Assembly: GCA_964425225.1 (NCBI GenBank)
Contig: CAYRMD010000016.1
Span: 8,172 to 72,171, forward strand
Direction of reading: 5' to 3'
Length of the DNA stretch: 64,000 nucleotides
From: BPJU01 sp964425225
GTDB lineage: Bacteria > Planctomycetota > Planctomycetia > Pirellulales > Pirellulaceae
This document shows positions 45,436 through 54,712 of the stretch, in pieces. Under the pieces are notes generated by a model. The model searched no databases. It was given only the letters and a program-made list of their open reading frames with translations, and had not been told where the DNA came from. Within the stretch, counting starts at the first letter, position 1. Every line of letters begins with the position of its first letter. Position numbers and translations under genes: made by a program.

Positions 45436-45789
45436 ATGCAGATCGGGTTTGACGCAACGGCGAGCCTCCTACCGGGAATAGTATTGTGGGCTCAGCAAGA
45501 CCGCCCGGGCGGGCTTCCGATCTGGCCTGTTTTAATATTGATTGGCATCATGTTTTATTTCTTGCTCATTCGGCCGGAGCTCTCCAGCCGTAAACGCCAT
45601 GAACAGATGCTGAAAGATCTAAAACCCGGCGACGAAGTAGTGACTATCGGTGGTCTCGTCGGCAAAATTGTCAGCGCTGACTCTGACACGTTTACCATTC
45701 GGCTGGATGACAACGTTCGGGTGAAGGTGCTACGCTCGGCCATTGCGCGGCTGTACACCGAGAAATTGAAGGAAAAGGAATCCAAGTAA
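45436..45789 (+). CDS. yajC: preprotein translocase accessory subunit YajC
   Basis: 117 aa, AAGGAA before the ATG. One membrane helix (IWPVLILIGIMFYFLLIRPE) is followed by the conserved cytoplasmic domain (RHEQMLKDLKPGDEVVTIGG, then LVGKIVSADSDTFTIRLDDN). YajC associates with SecDF in the inner membrane. The N-terminal extension before the helix is slightly longer than in E. coli. The 215 bp before it hold two G/C-rich hairpins (45334-45356 and 45360-45385) of unknown role. Confidence 0.95.
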   Translation: MQIGFDATASLLPGIVLWAQQDRPGGLPIWPVLILIGIMFYFLLIRPELSSRKRHEQMLKDLKPGDEVVTIGGLVGKIVSADSDTFTIRLDDNVRVKVLRSAIARLYTEKLKEKESK

Positions 45790-45799
45790 CGGAAGTGGG

Positions 45800-48700
45800 A
45801 TGAAGATGGCAGATCTTGGAATGGGGCCATTCGGCCTTTCCGGTATGTGGCTTTGGGGTCAGGCAGAATTCTGGCGGACTGCGGCTTACGTAGCGGGTGT
45901 CGTGGCTTTGTTTCTGGTTCCCTACTTGACTTCCTACCCGCTTGCGCGGCGTTTGCGCGTACCGGAGTATCGCACGCGGCTCGGTATCATCCTTTTTTCA
46001 TTCTTGGCCGGTATTGCTGTCGTGGCCATCGCCCGTTATCCGCGATTCGGTGTGGATTTGCGCGGTGGAGTGATTCTGGTTTATAAAGTGGATATCGAAT
46101 CGACAGCCGCAGGCCAAACTACCCCATCGGACACCTCCAATAACCAGGCCGGCCCATCGGCGGGACGGCAAGTGGCCGACTTTCAAATGGGTGACCTGGT
46201 TGAAGCTCTCAAACGTCGGTTGAATCCCGATGGGCTAAAGGAAATCGTCATTCGGCCGTTCGGCGTCGAACAGGTGGAGATTATCGTGCCGCAGGCCGAG
46301 GGCGCCGAAATCGAAGCTGTCAAGCGGAGCATTGCGACGGCGGGAGTGCTCCTGTTTCGCATTGTGGCCAACACGAAGGATCACATGGATCTTATACAGT
46401 ATGCGGAAAGGCAGTTGGATGACCCCGTACGGCGAATGTTGCGGGAGGTACGGGATCCCGACGGGCGTATCGTGGCACGTTGGGTACCGGTCGCTCGGGC
46501 TCAAGAAACCATAGAGGGCATTCACCCGCTAAAGGAAAACGTTGCCGCAGACATTATTCGCGACGGACGTACCGGCAACCGCATTGTGAATATTCCACGT
46601 GAGGCGTACAACAGCGACTCGCAACCGGTCGCTTTTGAAAAATGGTTGGCTTCGCAGGGCATCGAAACGGTCGAAGTGTTGATGGTCGAGCCGGACCATG
46701 AGATGTACGACGTGCGCGGTGATTTTTTGGGAATGGTGCGGGCAGATTTCGATGAAAATCTGCGGCCGTGCGTGCGCTTTACCACCAAGGGCATCGGCTC
46801 GGCACGAATGGCGGCCTTAACCAGTCGCTATCGCCCCGATAAGGATCCAGAATTCTATCGACGACTGGGAATCATTCTGGATAACCAGTTGCTGTCGGCC
46901 CCTCGCATCATGTCGACGATTGCCGACAACGGGCAGATTACCGGCCGTTTCACCCAACAGGAAGTCGACGAACTTGTCCGGATATTGCGGGCAGGGAAAT
47001 TGCCAGCCGTACTACACAAAGAGCCGATTAGTGAAAACCAAATCGGACCGATGCTGGGCTTGCAAACCATCCGTCAAGGGAGTGTGGCAATTGCCGTTTC
47101 GTTACTTGCCGTATTACTGTTCATGTTGTTTTATTATAGATGGGCAGGCGGAGTTGCTTGCTTGGCGCTGCTCCTGAATCTTTTGCTGACGTACTCGTTG
47201 TTGATCGTGCTTAGCGCTTCGCTTACCCTTCCTGGTTTGGCCGGCTTGGTATTGACGGTTGGAATGTCAGTGGATGCCAATGTGCTGATTTTCGAACGTA
47301 TTCGTGAGGAGCTCCGCAAAGGAGCAGCTCTGCGTATGGCCATCCGCAACGGTTTTGATCGGGCACTCAATACGATCGTGGACGCTAACGTGACCACGCT
47401 CATCACCGGTATCGTGCTGTATGTGATCGGTACGGACCAGGTACGGGGTTTTGCCGTTACGCTTAACCTTGGCATCCTCATGTGCCTCTACACGGGCGTG
47501 TACTGTTCGAGAGTCGCTTTCGAGATTGGCGAGCGAAATCGGTGGATTACGAAACTGCGGATGCTTGATTGGGTCGGCGTGCCGGCATTTGATTTCATGG
47601 GCAAGGCGCGAGTTTGTATTATCGGTTCGTTAGTATTGATCTTGGCCGGTATCGTGGCGATGGTCGAGCGTAACCAGCGATTGCTCGATAAGGATATCGC
47701 CGGTGGCGTCTCCGTCGTCATGGCGCTGCGCGAACCGATGACTGACGCCGAGGTGCGCCGTCGTCTGGATGACGCCGTTCGTAAGGAGCGGGAGCGGGGA
47801 ATTCGTTTCGAGTATTCCCTCAATCATATGAAGGTCGAAGGTCGTCAGCCGGGAACGATCTGGAAAGTGGATTCCTCCTTTAGCGATGTCGAACGACTCA
47901 AAGAGCTGTTGGCCAATACGTTCGATCTGGTTACGTACTCGATGCAGTTTGAACCGCCACAACTTGTCTCTCAGAACAAGATAGAACCGGCCTCGTCGCC
48001 TTCATCTGCCCCGGCGACAAGTGGCAGCGCACCTGACATTCAGAACCGCGCGCCATCGGCGCCAACGCCAGAAGGGAAAACCGAAAATCAGGGAGCGCGG
48101 CACGACAGCGCGGCGCTTGATTGGCACTACACGGGAATTCTGGTAGCAGATGGTGCGCTGGCTGACAACGGCCAGCTGGCCGAGAAAACCGCCGCGCTCC
48201 CAACGGAGCTTTCTGAAAAAGGTGAGTTGAGCGTTCGGCCGAGCGGCGAGCAGGTTCCGTCCGAGGAAAACGGCAAGCCGATTCCAACATCGCCCGCTGG
48301 TTCCCAAGCAGCCCAAGCCCCGGAAAACGTGCCCAGCGATGCCCCGCCGATGCAGCCGTCGGCAGAATCGTCCACCAGCCCATCGTCCCAGCCGCCTCAG
48401 TCGAGCACCCCATCCCCAAGTAGCTCGCCAACGGCCAGCCCTCCGCCGGCTACCGTTCTGTCGCGAACCGTGGTGCGGTTCGTCAACCAAGTCGAGAAGG
48501 CGACGCTTCAGTCGCTTTTGGAACAAGCGGCGGCCGATTTACTTGAAGGACCGGTTGTCATCCAACTAATCGCCGAGCAAATCGATCCGACCGGCCGGCA
48601 GGCGAGCAACATCTGGCATGTCGAAATGAGTCTACCACCTGAAGAAATGGAAAAAGTTCTACGGATTGTCCAAGAGCATATCAACCAGATGCCCGTCTGG

Positions 48701-49291
48701 ATTCAGGCCAGTGCTATCGGTAGCCAAGTAGCCCGTGGAACTCGCAATCAAGCTGTAGCGGCCGCGATCGCCAGCTTAATCGGTATTGTGATTTATATTT
48801 GGATCCGTTTCCAAAAAGTGGCTTTTGGTCTAGCGGCTGTCGTGGCACTGGTACATGACGTGCTCGTCGCTTTGGGGTTGATCGCCATTAGCCACTATTT
48901 AGCCCCCGTGGGTTCGGTTCTATTGATTGAAGAATTCAAAATCAGTCTCCCCGTCGTCGCTGCGTTGATGACCCTTATCGGGTATTCGCTCAACGATACC
49001 ATCGTGATCTTCGACCGTATTCGCGAGGTGCGCGGAAGAAATCCCCAATTGACTGCGGAAATGATCAACCTAAGTGCAAGTCAGACTCTGAGTCGTACGC
49101 TCCTGACGGCCGGTACCACGTTGCTTGTGGTTGTGATTCTCTATGCCTTAGGTGGTGAAGGAATCCACGGTTTCGCCTTCACACTATTGGTCGGCCTTAT
49201 CGTTGGCACCTATAGCTCTATTTTCATTGCGTCCCCCATTCTGGTGTGGATGATTCGGCGGCAAGCAGCAAAGGTTTCCTCTGCCCTTTGA
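45800..49291 (+). CDS. secDF: fused protein-export membrane protein SecDF
   Basis: 1163 aa; SecD and SecF are one chain. SecD has the first helix, YPRFGVDLRGGVILVYKV, a periplasmic domain, and five clustered helices (VLTVGMSVDANVLIFERIRE; ANVTTLITGIVLYVIGTDQV). SecF has LDKDIAGGVSVVMALREP and LMTLIGYSLNDTIVIFDRIR, with ASQTLSRTLLTAGTTLLVVV. About 155 residues of Pro/Ser/Ala-rich low-complexity sequence (about 728-885) are inserted in the SecF periplasmic domain. SecDF uses the proton gradient to pull exported proteins. ATG 45800 follows GGAAGTGGG directly; the next ATG (45806) has better spacing. A terminator follows. Confidence 0.95.
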   Translation: MKMADLGMGPFGLSGMWLWGQAEFWRTAAYVAGVVALFLVPYLTSYPLARRLRVPEYRTRLGIILFSFLAGIAVVAIARYPRFGVDLRGGVILVYKVDIESTAAGQTTPSDTSNNQAGPSAGRQVADFQMGDLVEALKRRLNPDGLKEIVIRPFGVEQVEIIVPQAEGAEIEAVKRSIATAGVLLFRIVANTKDHMDLIQYAERQLDDPVRRMLREVRDPDGRIVARWVPVARAQETIEGIHPLKENVAADIIRDGRTGNRIVNIPREAYNSDSQPVAFEKWLASQGIETVEVLMVEPDHEMYDVRGDFLGMVRADFDENLRPCVRFTTKGIGSARMAALTSRYRPDKDPEFYRRLGIILDNQLLSAPRIMSTIADNGQITGRFTQQEVDELVRILRAGKLPAVLHKEPISENQIGPMLGLQTIRQGSVAIAVSLLAVLLFMLFYYRWAGGVACLALLLNLLLTYSLLIVLSASLTLPGLAGLVLTVGMSVDANVLIFERIREELRKGAALRMAIRNGFDRALNTIVDANVTTLITGIVLYVIGTDQVRGFAVTLNLGILMCLYTGVYCSRVAFEIGERNRWITKLRMLDWVGVPAFDFMGKARVCIIGSLVLILAGIVAMVERNQRLLDKDIAGGVSVVMALREPMTDAEVRRRLDDAVRKERERGIRFEYSLNHMKVEGRQPGTIWKVDSSFSDVERLKELLANTFDLVTYSMQFEPPQLVSQNKIEPASSPSSAPATSGSAPDIQNRAPSAPTPEGKTENQGARHDSAALDWHYTGILVADGALADNGQLAEKTAALPTELSEKGELSVRPSGEQVPSEENGKPIPTSPAGSQAAQAPENVPSDAPPMQPSAESSTSPSSQPPQSSTPSPSSSPTASPPPATVLSRTVVRFVNQVEKATLQSLLEQAAADLLEGPVVIQLIAEQIDPTGRQASNIWHVEMSLPPEEMEKVLRIVQEHINQMPVWIQASAIGSQVARGTRNQAVAAAIASLIGIVIYIWIRFQKVAFGLAAVVALVHDVLVALGLIAISHYLAPVGSVLLIEEFKISLPVVAALMTLIGYSLNDTIVIFDRIREVRGRNPQLTAEMINLSASQTLSRTLLTAGTTLLVVVILYALGGEGIHGFAFTLLVGLIVGTYSSIFIASPILVWMIRRQAAKVSSAL

Positions 49292-49314
49292 GCCCGCCGG
49301 CAGAGCGTTTTTTT
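49279..49314 (+). terminator. intrinsic terminator of the tgt-yajC-secDF operon
   Basis: Stem CTCTGCC (49279-49285) with GGCAGAG (49299-49305), 13-nt loop, then CG and seven T residues (49308-49314). The left arm lies in the last codons of secDF. Confidence 0.85.
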
Positions 49315-49349
49315 GCTCGAGTGTTGGGGTATTCAAAAGGCAAAGATGG

Positions 49350-49386
49350 TTAACGCAAACGCGCAGAGGCCCCAAGGCGCAAAGAG
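49350..49386 (+). repeat. ACGC repeat downstream of secDF
   Basis: TTAACGCAAACGCGCAGAGG followed by CCCCAAGGCGCAAAG, a plus-oriented member of the dispersed family. Confidence 0.65.
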
Positions 49387-49447
49387 AAACCGCGATAAGC
49401 AATCCGATAGTGTATTTACGCTCCTACATCGTTCCGGCGCTTTGGAG

Positions 49448-49471
49448 CCGCGTTTCTAAAGACGCGGTTTT
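49448..49471 (+). terminator. second hairpin with T-run downstream of secDF
   Basis: CCGCGT (49448-49453) pairs with ACGCGG (49462-49467), followed by TTTT. Flanking GGAG and CTCC can lengthen the stem. It may back up the secDF terminator. The rest of 49315-49653 shows no gene. Confidence 0.45.
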
Positions 49472-49653
49472 GCTCCAGTTTTTCAACGTTGTTTGAGGCG
49501 GGCAAACGGCGCTCCTTGAATACCGCGTTCCTGCAAAAAAGTTTTCCGAACCGCAGTGGAGCTTCGTAGCGCTCCCGATTTCTTGGCAGCGCCCATGCGC
49601 CTGGCTGGTACGTTTTTTTCCGTCCTCGAGCTGACGAAATGGTAGGAATCGAG

Positions 49654-50667
49654 CTACGGGTTAGCGCTTTCGAGAGGCACCAGTCGCGTCACCGGCCGAC
49701 GAATCGGGCGAATGCTTGGGGGGTTCGAGTCACTCTCAGATGAATGGCTCGAGTCATTGGTGGTTCCTGTTACCCGCGCCAGATGACCCTCCGAGCTACC
49801 TCGGTCAAGTGGTGTCAACTGTGTTGCTACTAAGGGGGTGTCTGGATCGGGAATCGCCAGTTGCGCTCCGACCGGTAGCAATTGGGGGTTGGAGATCAAC
49901 TCACGATTCGCAGCAAGGATTTTCCAGGCGAGCGCGGCGTTTCCATAGTAGCGCTGGGCGATGGAATCCAGGGTATCGCGATCGCGTACTGTATGCGTCC
50001 GCATGGCTGACGAGCCCCGAACGGGCTTAGAAACGACGTTCCTCGATGCGGGAAGCGCGGGCTCGGGCACCACAGATCGATCATCACTCACCGGTAGACC
50101 CGTAACGGGGTTCGACCGCCGCGGTAGAAGCGAGTCGTTAGCGTCTGTCGTGCGTGCGGTATCGGTCCAATTAAGCGGAGCGAGTCGTTGCGATAGCTGG
50201 CCGTACTGTTTTTCGATCAGCGGTGGCCCGTCCTCGCGTCGCGGATTGTCTAAAGGGGTTCGAGGTTGGACAGGCGTTGGTGGAGCTGTGTTGGGCAACC
50301 CAGCGCGAACGTAAGAGGTGGACGATGTGCTATTGCCGTTGCCCCCAGCCGCGACCGGCGGCACGTGAAGTAGCAAGGGGCCATTATCGCTCGACAATTG
50401 AGTTTGTCCCGACATTGGCCGCGCTGTGCCATCCACCGTCCAACTGGTTGTTCCCTGTCGAAAACACCAGGCGACTGCGACTCCCAAGGCGATGATTGCG
50501 AATCCCATCACGATTTGTCTGCCGGTACCCTGCACTGCCTTTTCCTTTCGAACGCGCGGTCGAGGGCTCGGGGATGTGCGGCGCCCAAGTATTCGCCGTT
50601 TTATCCTACCGGTGGCGTGCTTGCCGGAGGAGCGATCAACGTAAAAAACGGGAAGGTTTTTAGCCAT
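49654..50667 (-). CDS. membrane-anchored LysM domain protein
   Basis: 337 aa. A basic cytoplasmic N-terminus of about 50 residues leads to one membrane helix (IVMGFAIIALGVAVAWCF). A Ser/Thr/Pro-rich periplasmic linker follows, then one LysM domain at about 225-278 (THTVRDRDTLDSIAQRYYGN, then AALAWKILAANRELISNPQL and LPVGAQLAIPDP), which should bind peptidoglycan glycan strands. A low-complexity tail follows. No hydrolase domain is present, so it probably anchors or senses the wall. The start lacks a clear ribosome site. Confidence 0.85.
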   Translation of the reverse strand: MAKNLPVFYVDRSSGKHATGRIKRRILGRRTSPSPRPRVRKEKAVQGTGRQIVMGFAIIALGVAVAWCFRQGTTSWTVDGTARPMSGQTQLSSDNGPLLLHVPPVAAGGNGNSTSSTSYVRAGLPNTAPPTPVQPRTPLDNPRREDGPPLIEKQYGQLSQRLAPLNWTDTARTTDANDSLLPRRSNPVTGLPVSDDRSVVPEPALPASRNVVSKPVRGSSAMRTHTVRDRDTLDSIAQRYYGNAALAWKILAANRELISNPQLLPVGAQLAIPDPDTPLVATQLTPLDRGSSEGHLARVTGTTNDSSHSSESDSNPPSIRPIRRPVTRLVPLESANP

Positions 50668-51176
50668 GACGCGCTACCTATATCGTTTACGAAAACCGGG
50701 TAAAGGTGCGCGTCCGTGCCGAGCGGCAACTGCGGAAAGGTTTAGGCAAACTCTGCGGGCATGTGCATGCCTTAATCGAAGGGACCTTCGTCCGCCTGCC
50801 CTTTGGGTTAGATAGACTCCATCCCAGGTTGTTTATCGCATGGCCCGAGGGTGGAACCTTACAATAATTCGCGTAAACGGGAGAAACGTACAGTTGTAAT
50901 TCACACAACGATTGCCGTTGGCGCTTTTGCGTTGAATTGGTTTAGCTGCTCCCTTTCGGCGCGGGCGCTGTAAAGATACACGCTTAATGGAACACTAGGG
51001 CTCGGAAGTACCCATCGAGCACGTATTGGGTGAGCACGTACTGGGTCACATCCGTTCAAGCCAAAAAAGGCGGAATGAGCCTTAGCTTGCCCCACTGACG
51101 AATACTCTCATTTGCAATCAAGACGCACACCGACCAGAACAAGTGTTCGTTGTAATCGCTTTAATGAAAAGCCTTG
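50668..51176. other. intergenic region with repeats
   Basis: No gene supported. 50918-50939 is a minus-oriented ACGC repeat, followed at about 50945-50970 by a decayed 33-bp-type unit (CTGCTCCCTTTCGGCGCGGG). 51017-51031 and 51032-51046 are a perfect-spacing 15-bp tandem pair (GAGCACGTATTGGGT and GAGCACGTACTGGGT). Confidence 0.55.
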
Positions 51177-52208
51177 TCATTGGGCCAACGGTAGCGAGCG
51201 GTCTGTCCATGGCCATACCTTGGCCTTCTCGTTCAGTTGCTTGTAAACGAATCGCAACACTTCCGCTGCTACCGGGGTACCGCGCTGGAGCAACTGAGAA
51301 CCTTGAAGGTTTACGTCGACCGGAAGATATCTCAAGGTTTCCTCGGGATTTTGGTGACGCTTCTCTAAAAACCGGTACAACTTTTCTGCAGCTTGTTCGA
51401 CCTGGCGATTGCCGGTGCCGAATGCGATCAACATGGGCAGTTGCGACACGACAGGATGACTCAAGGCAGCCCGATTATTCATGCTTCGAAAACTTTCTAT
51501 AGGCGAAAGTAGTACGAGTGCTTTCACATCTTTACCCTGCTTGTACGCAGGCAATGACTGCTTATTCCAATCGTGTACCGCCCAGTTCATGGCGACAAGC
51601 GTGCCGGTACCGGCACCTATGACACCTAGAAGCTCGATGTTCAGTTGACCTTTATTGTTTTCTCCCAAGAGGTGTGCCTTTACCGTATCGATATCCTCGA
51701 TCATCCCAGCCAATAGAGCATTGATTTCACGGTTGTTCATTTGGCTTACATCCAACGTCACGGGGCCAGCAACGGTGCGCATGACGGTACTTTGACCATG
51801 ACCGCGCAGGTCGGGTACGGCGACGGCGTAACCGTACTGTTGCAAACCGGCCGCCAACTCAGCAAAGTCCGCGCCCCGTCCGTTCCAGTCGTGTATGAGA
51901 ATCAGCGGTACAACTTGTTTGGGCTCAATTTTTTTCACTTCCTGCGGTGTTTTTATATAGCCGCCAGGGTAGTACTGTACGAAGAGAGTCACGCCATCGC
52001 GCGTTGATAAGATCAGAGACTGTCGCGGCGGGATTTGTAGCTCCTCGTCTTGATCTTTTTTCGACTGCGAGCCTGGGGCTGACTTTCCTGATTTCGTTTG
52101 ACCGAATACTGCCGGCGGAATTGTCAGGCTAAGCAGCGAAAAAATCACGACGGTGCAAGCCCAACGTAAGCCGGAGGTTGACCCATATGCGTGCCAACAG
52201 CGCATCAT
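51177..52208 (-). CDS. exported alpha/beta-hydrolase-fold protein, nucleophile replaced
   Basis: 343 aa from ATG 52208 (AAGGTGG upstream; ATG 52205 is an alternative). A signal peptide ends near VFGQTK. The alpha/beta-hydrolase fold is seen in LILIHDWNGRGADFAELAAG, YGYAVAVPDLRGHGQST and KALVLLSPIESF. The nucleophile elbow, GxSxG in active enzymes, is GAGTG here with Gly at residue 200 in place of Ser, Asp or Cys. Serine-hydrolase catalysis is therefore unlikely. It may be a binding or structural protein of the envelope (inference). It is divergent from the VWA gene. Confidence 0.82.
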   Translation of the reverse strand: MMRCWHAYGSTSGLRWACTVVIFSLLSLTIPPAVFGQTKSGKSAPGSQSKKDQDEELQIPPRQSLILSTRDGVTLFVQYYPGGYIKTPQEVKKIEPKQVVPLILIHDWNGRGADFAELAAGLQQYGYAVAVPDLRGHGQSTVMRTVAGPVTLDVSQMNNREINALLAGMIEDIDTVKAHLLGENNKGQLNIELLGVIGAGTGTLVAMNWAVHDWNKQSLPAYKQGKDVKALVLLSPIESFRSMNNRAALSHPVVSQLPMLIAFGTGNRQVEQAAEKLYRFLEKRHQNPEETLRYLPVDVNLQGSQLLQRGTPVAAEVLRFVYKQLNEKAKVWPWTDRSLPLAQ

Positions 52209-52576
52209 AACTTGCCACCTTATCACCCACCGAACGGCAGTACGAACGACGTCACCATTACCCATGGTAGGCTAACCACTGGGCCTGGTCAACGTTTTAG
52301 TGAAACATGCGTTGTGCGCCGTGCGGTGTGTCCTGCCTCGAAAGGGCATCTACGCCGAGAATGCCGCGAGATATCGTGGTTTCTTCGCCGGCCCGCCTCA
52401 TGACGTTCAAGTAAAGACATTCGCCATCGAGCGTCGAATAGGATGCAGAACGATATGGAGTGAAAGACTTGCGTAAAACCGTGTCATCGTAGAGAATAAA
52501 GCTGGATTCAAGTGTGCGGCACGCCTTATAGCTAACATTACCAGCAATTTTACGAAACAGCCGGGAGGTACCGCCA
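52209..52576. other. divergent promoter region
   Basis: Separates the minus-strand hydrolase-like gene from the plus-strand VWA gene. No gene or repeat recognised; the VWA ribosome site GGGAGG is at 52563-52568. Confidence 0.5.
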
Positions 52577-54598
52577 GTGAATAGTGTGTCATTCCCATCG
52601 CACGGCGGCGTAGCGCAATGGCTGGGCACGCATAATGTGTGGCGGGAGAGCGCCTTTCCGTTTGCCGTAAGCTTAACCTTCCACCTGGTCGTGCTGGTGT
52701 TGATGGGTGTATTGCGCTTGCCCGAGCGGTCTCAGCCCGCACCGTTGTTGTTGGATGCATTGCCTCAAGACGTACCTCAATTTCAACTGCCCGAGCAATT
52801 CGTGGCTGCTGATGTGCCCCAAGAGGCGATTGGGGCATTAAGTCTCAGTGGCATGGAATCGCTTCTTTCGCAAGCTCCCGAGTTGTCGGAAATATCCATT
52901 GTCGCCAACCCGCTCGACTACCTTGAATCGCCTCGCGGGGAAATCCAGATCGAGCGGCTTCTGGAAGTACCTACGGGGCGGCACTTCCAGGAGAACAAGC
53001 GAGTCAAGGGTGCCGCTGGAGAGGGAGTCACTGCGGCTGAGGGAGCGATCGATCGGCTGACACAAGAGATCCTCAACTCGCTCAATGAACGAAAAACACT
53101 CGTCGTCTGGTTGTTAGATCAGTCGCCTAGTCTGGCCAAACAACACCGAGAAATCCGTGATCGATTGGCGAGGGTATACGAGGAACTTGGGATCCTCGAA
53201 GCGGCAGATAATGCAGCATTCCGTCGGCACAACGACAAGCCGTTGTTAACGTCGGTGTATTGGTTCGGCGATAAGGTGACTCGTGTTCTGAAAAAGCCCA
53301 CCGACCGGGTCGAAGAGGTGCTTAAGTCGGTGGAAAACGTACCGATGGATGAAAGCGGGATCGAGCGGGTTTTTTCGGCAATTTATGTGGCAGCCCGCGA
53401 TGCGGCCGAATATCGTGAGCCGAACTCGGATCGTGGAGAAACGGATCGGAACGTCTTGCTGATTGTCTTTACGGATGAAGCGGGTGAGGATCAGGATGGC
53501 TTGGAAACCACGGTGCGCTTTTGCCGCCGTAATGGGATCGTCGTCTATGTCGTCGGAGCTCCCGCTCCGTTCGGCCGCAAAGAGGCGTACCTGAAGTTCG
53601 TCGATCCGGACCCAAAGTACGATCAATCGGTGCGGTGGGGAGTGGTCGATCAGGGACCTGAGTCGCTGATGCCCGAACGGCTCAAATTAACCTTTGGTGT
53701 TGCTCCAGAGGATGAAGAACCGATTGACTCAGGTTTCGGCCCCTATGGTCTGACTCGATTGTGTTATGAGACAGGGGGCATCTATTTTGCCGTTCATCCG
53801 AACCGCAGGTTGGATCGTGGGGTGGGGCGCCGTGAGACGGAGGTCTATGCTGCGCATCTGAGGCGCTTTTTCGACCCGGAAGTGATGCGGTTTTATCGCC
53901 CGGATTATGTTTCAATGGAAGAGTATCAGCGGCGGCTGCAAGCGAACAAGGCGCGCGCCGCCCTGGTAACGGCCGCTCAGATGAGTTGGGTCGAGGTGCC
54001 GCCGATGCCGAAACGGCGTTTCATCAAACAAGACGATGCACAGTTTGTATCCGAATTGACCGAAGCGCAAAAAGTCGCTGCTCTACTGGAACCGAAGCTG
54101 CAACAACTGCACGAGGTACTGAAAGCCGGAGAAACCGATCGTGAGCAAGAGGCCGCGCCGCGCTGGCAAGCCGGTTACGATCTGGCTATGGGACGCGTGC
54201 TGGCAGGACGAGCCCGTACCGAATCCTACAATGCCATGTTGGCGAAGGCCAAGCGGGGAATGGCATTTCGTGACCCGAAAAACAACACCTGGGAATTGGA
54301 ACCGTCTGACGATTTGTCCGAATTAGGCAGTCAGTTGGAAAGGTTAGCACAACAGGCGCGGTTTTATTTGGAACGAGTAGTGCGCGAACATCCCGGTACA
54401 CCCTGGGCCTATGTAGCACAACAAGAGTTAGCCACTCCGATGGGGTGGAAGTGGAAAGAATCCTTTACGGACCTTTCACCACCTCCTAGCCGCCCGGCCA
54501 ATAACAATAATAACAACAACCGGCCAGCTACCCCTCCGGACGACCAGGCGCGGCGATTGGAACCGCCTAAACCTGTGCGAAAGTTTGAAAAGCTCTGA
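52577..54598 (+). CDS. membrane-anchored von Willebrand factor A domain protein
   Basis: 673 aa, GTG start 8 nt after GGGAGG. One N-terminal membrane helix (FAVSLTFHLVVLVLMGVLRL) is followed by a linker and a VWA domain at about 170-330 with an intact MIDAS DxSxS motif (VVWLLDQSPSLAKQ) and a later acidic loop (IVFTDEAGEDQDG). The C-terminal half is helical and charged (AQKVAALLEPKLQQLHEVLK), ending in an Asn/Pro-rich tail. Metal-dependent protein binding in the periplasm is expected. It stands alone; 54599-54712 holds only sequence related to 31745-31795. Confidence 0.88.
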   Translation: MNSVSFPSHGGVAQWLGTHNVWRESAFPFAVSLTFHLVVLVLMGVLRLPERSQPAPLLLDALPQDVPQFQLPEQFVAADVPQEAIGALSLSGMESLLSQAPELSEISIVANPLDYLESPRGEIQIERLLEVPTGRHFQENKRVKGAAGEGVTAAEGAIDRLTQEILNSLNERKTLVVWLLDQSPSLAKQHREIRDRLARVYEELGILEAADNAAFRRHNDKPLLTSVYWFGDKVTRVLKKPTDRVEEVLKSVENVPMDESGIERVFSAIYVAARDAAEYREPNSDRGETDRNVLLIVFTDEAGEDQDGLETTVRFCRRNGIVVYVVGAPAPFGRKEAYLKFVDPDPKYDQSVRWGVVDQGPESLMPERLKLTFGVAPEDEEPIDSGFGPYGLTRLCYETGGIYFAVHPNRRLDRGVGRRETEVYAAHLRRFFDPEVMRFYRPDYVSMEEYQRRLQANKARAALVTAAQMSWVEVPPMPKRRFIKQDDAQFVSELTEAQKVAALLEPKLQQLHEVLKAGETDREQEAAPRWQAGYDLAMGRVLAGRARTESYNAMLAKAKRGMAFRDPKNNTWELEPSDDLSELGSQLERLAQQARFYLERVVREHPGTPWAYVAQQELATPMGWKWKESFTDLSPPPSRPANNNNNNNRPATPPDDQARRLEPPKPVRKFEKL

Positions 54599-54712
54599 TG
54601 ACTCACAACCGTGTTTACGTCTGTTTTGCAGGTAGTACGTGGCTGTGACCGAGTTGGCCAGCACCTGGGTTTTGCCGATCGTTTCCGAAGAGGGATAGTT
54701 TTTGGAGACGCG

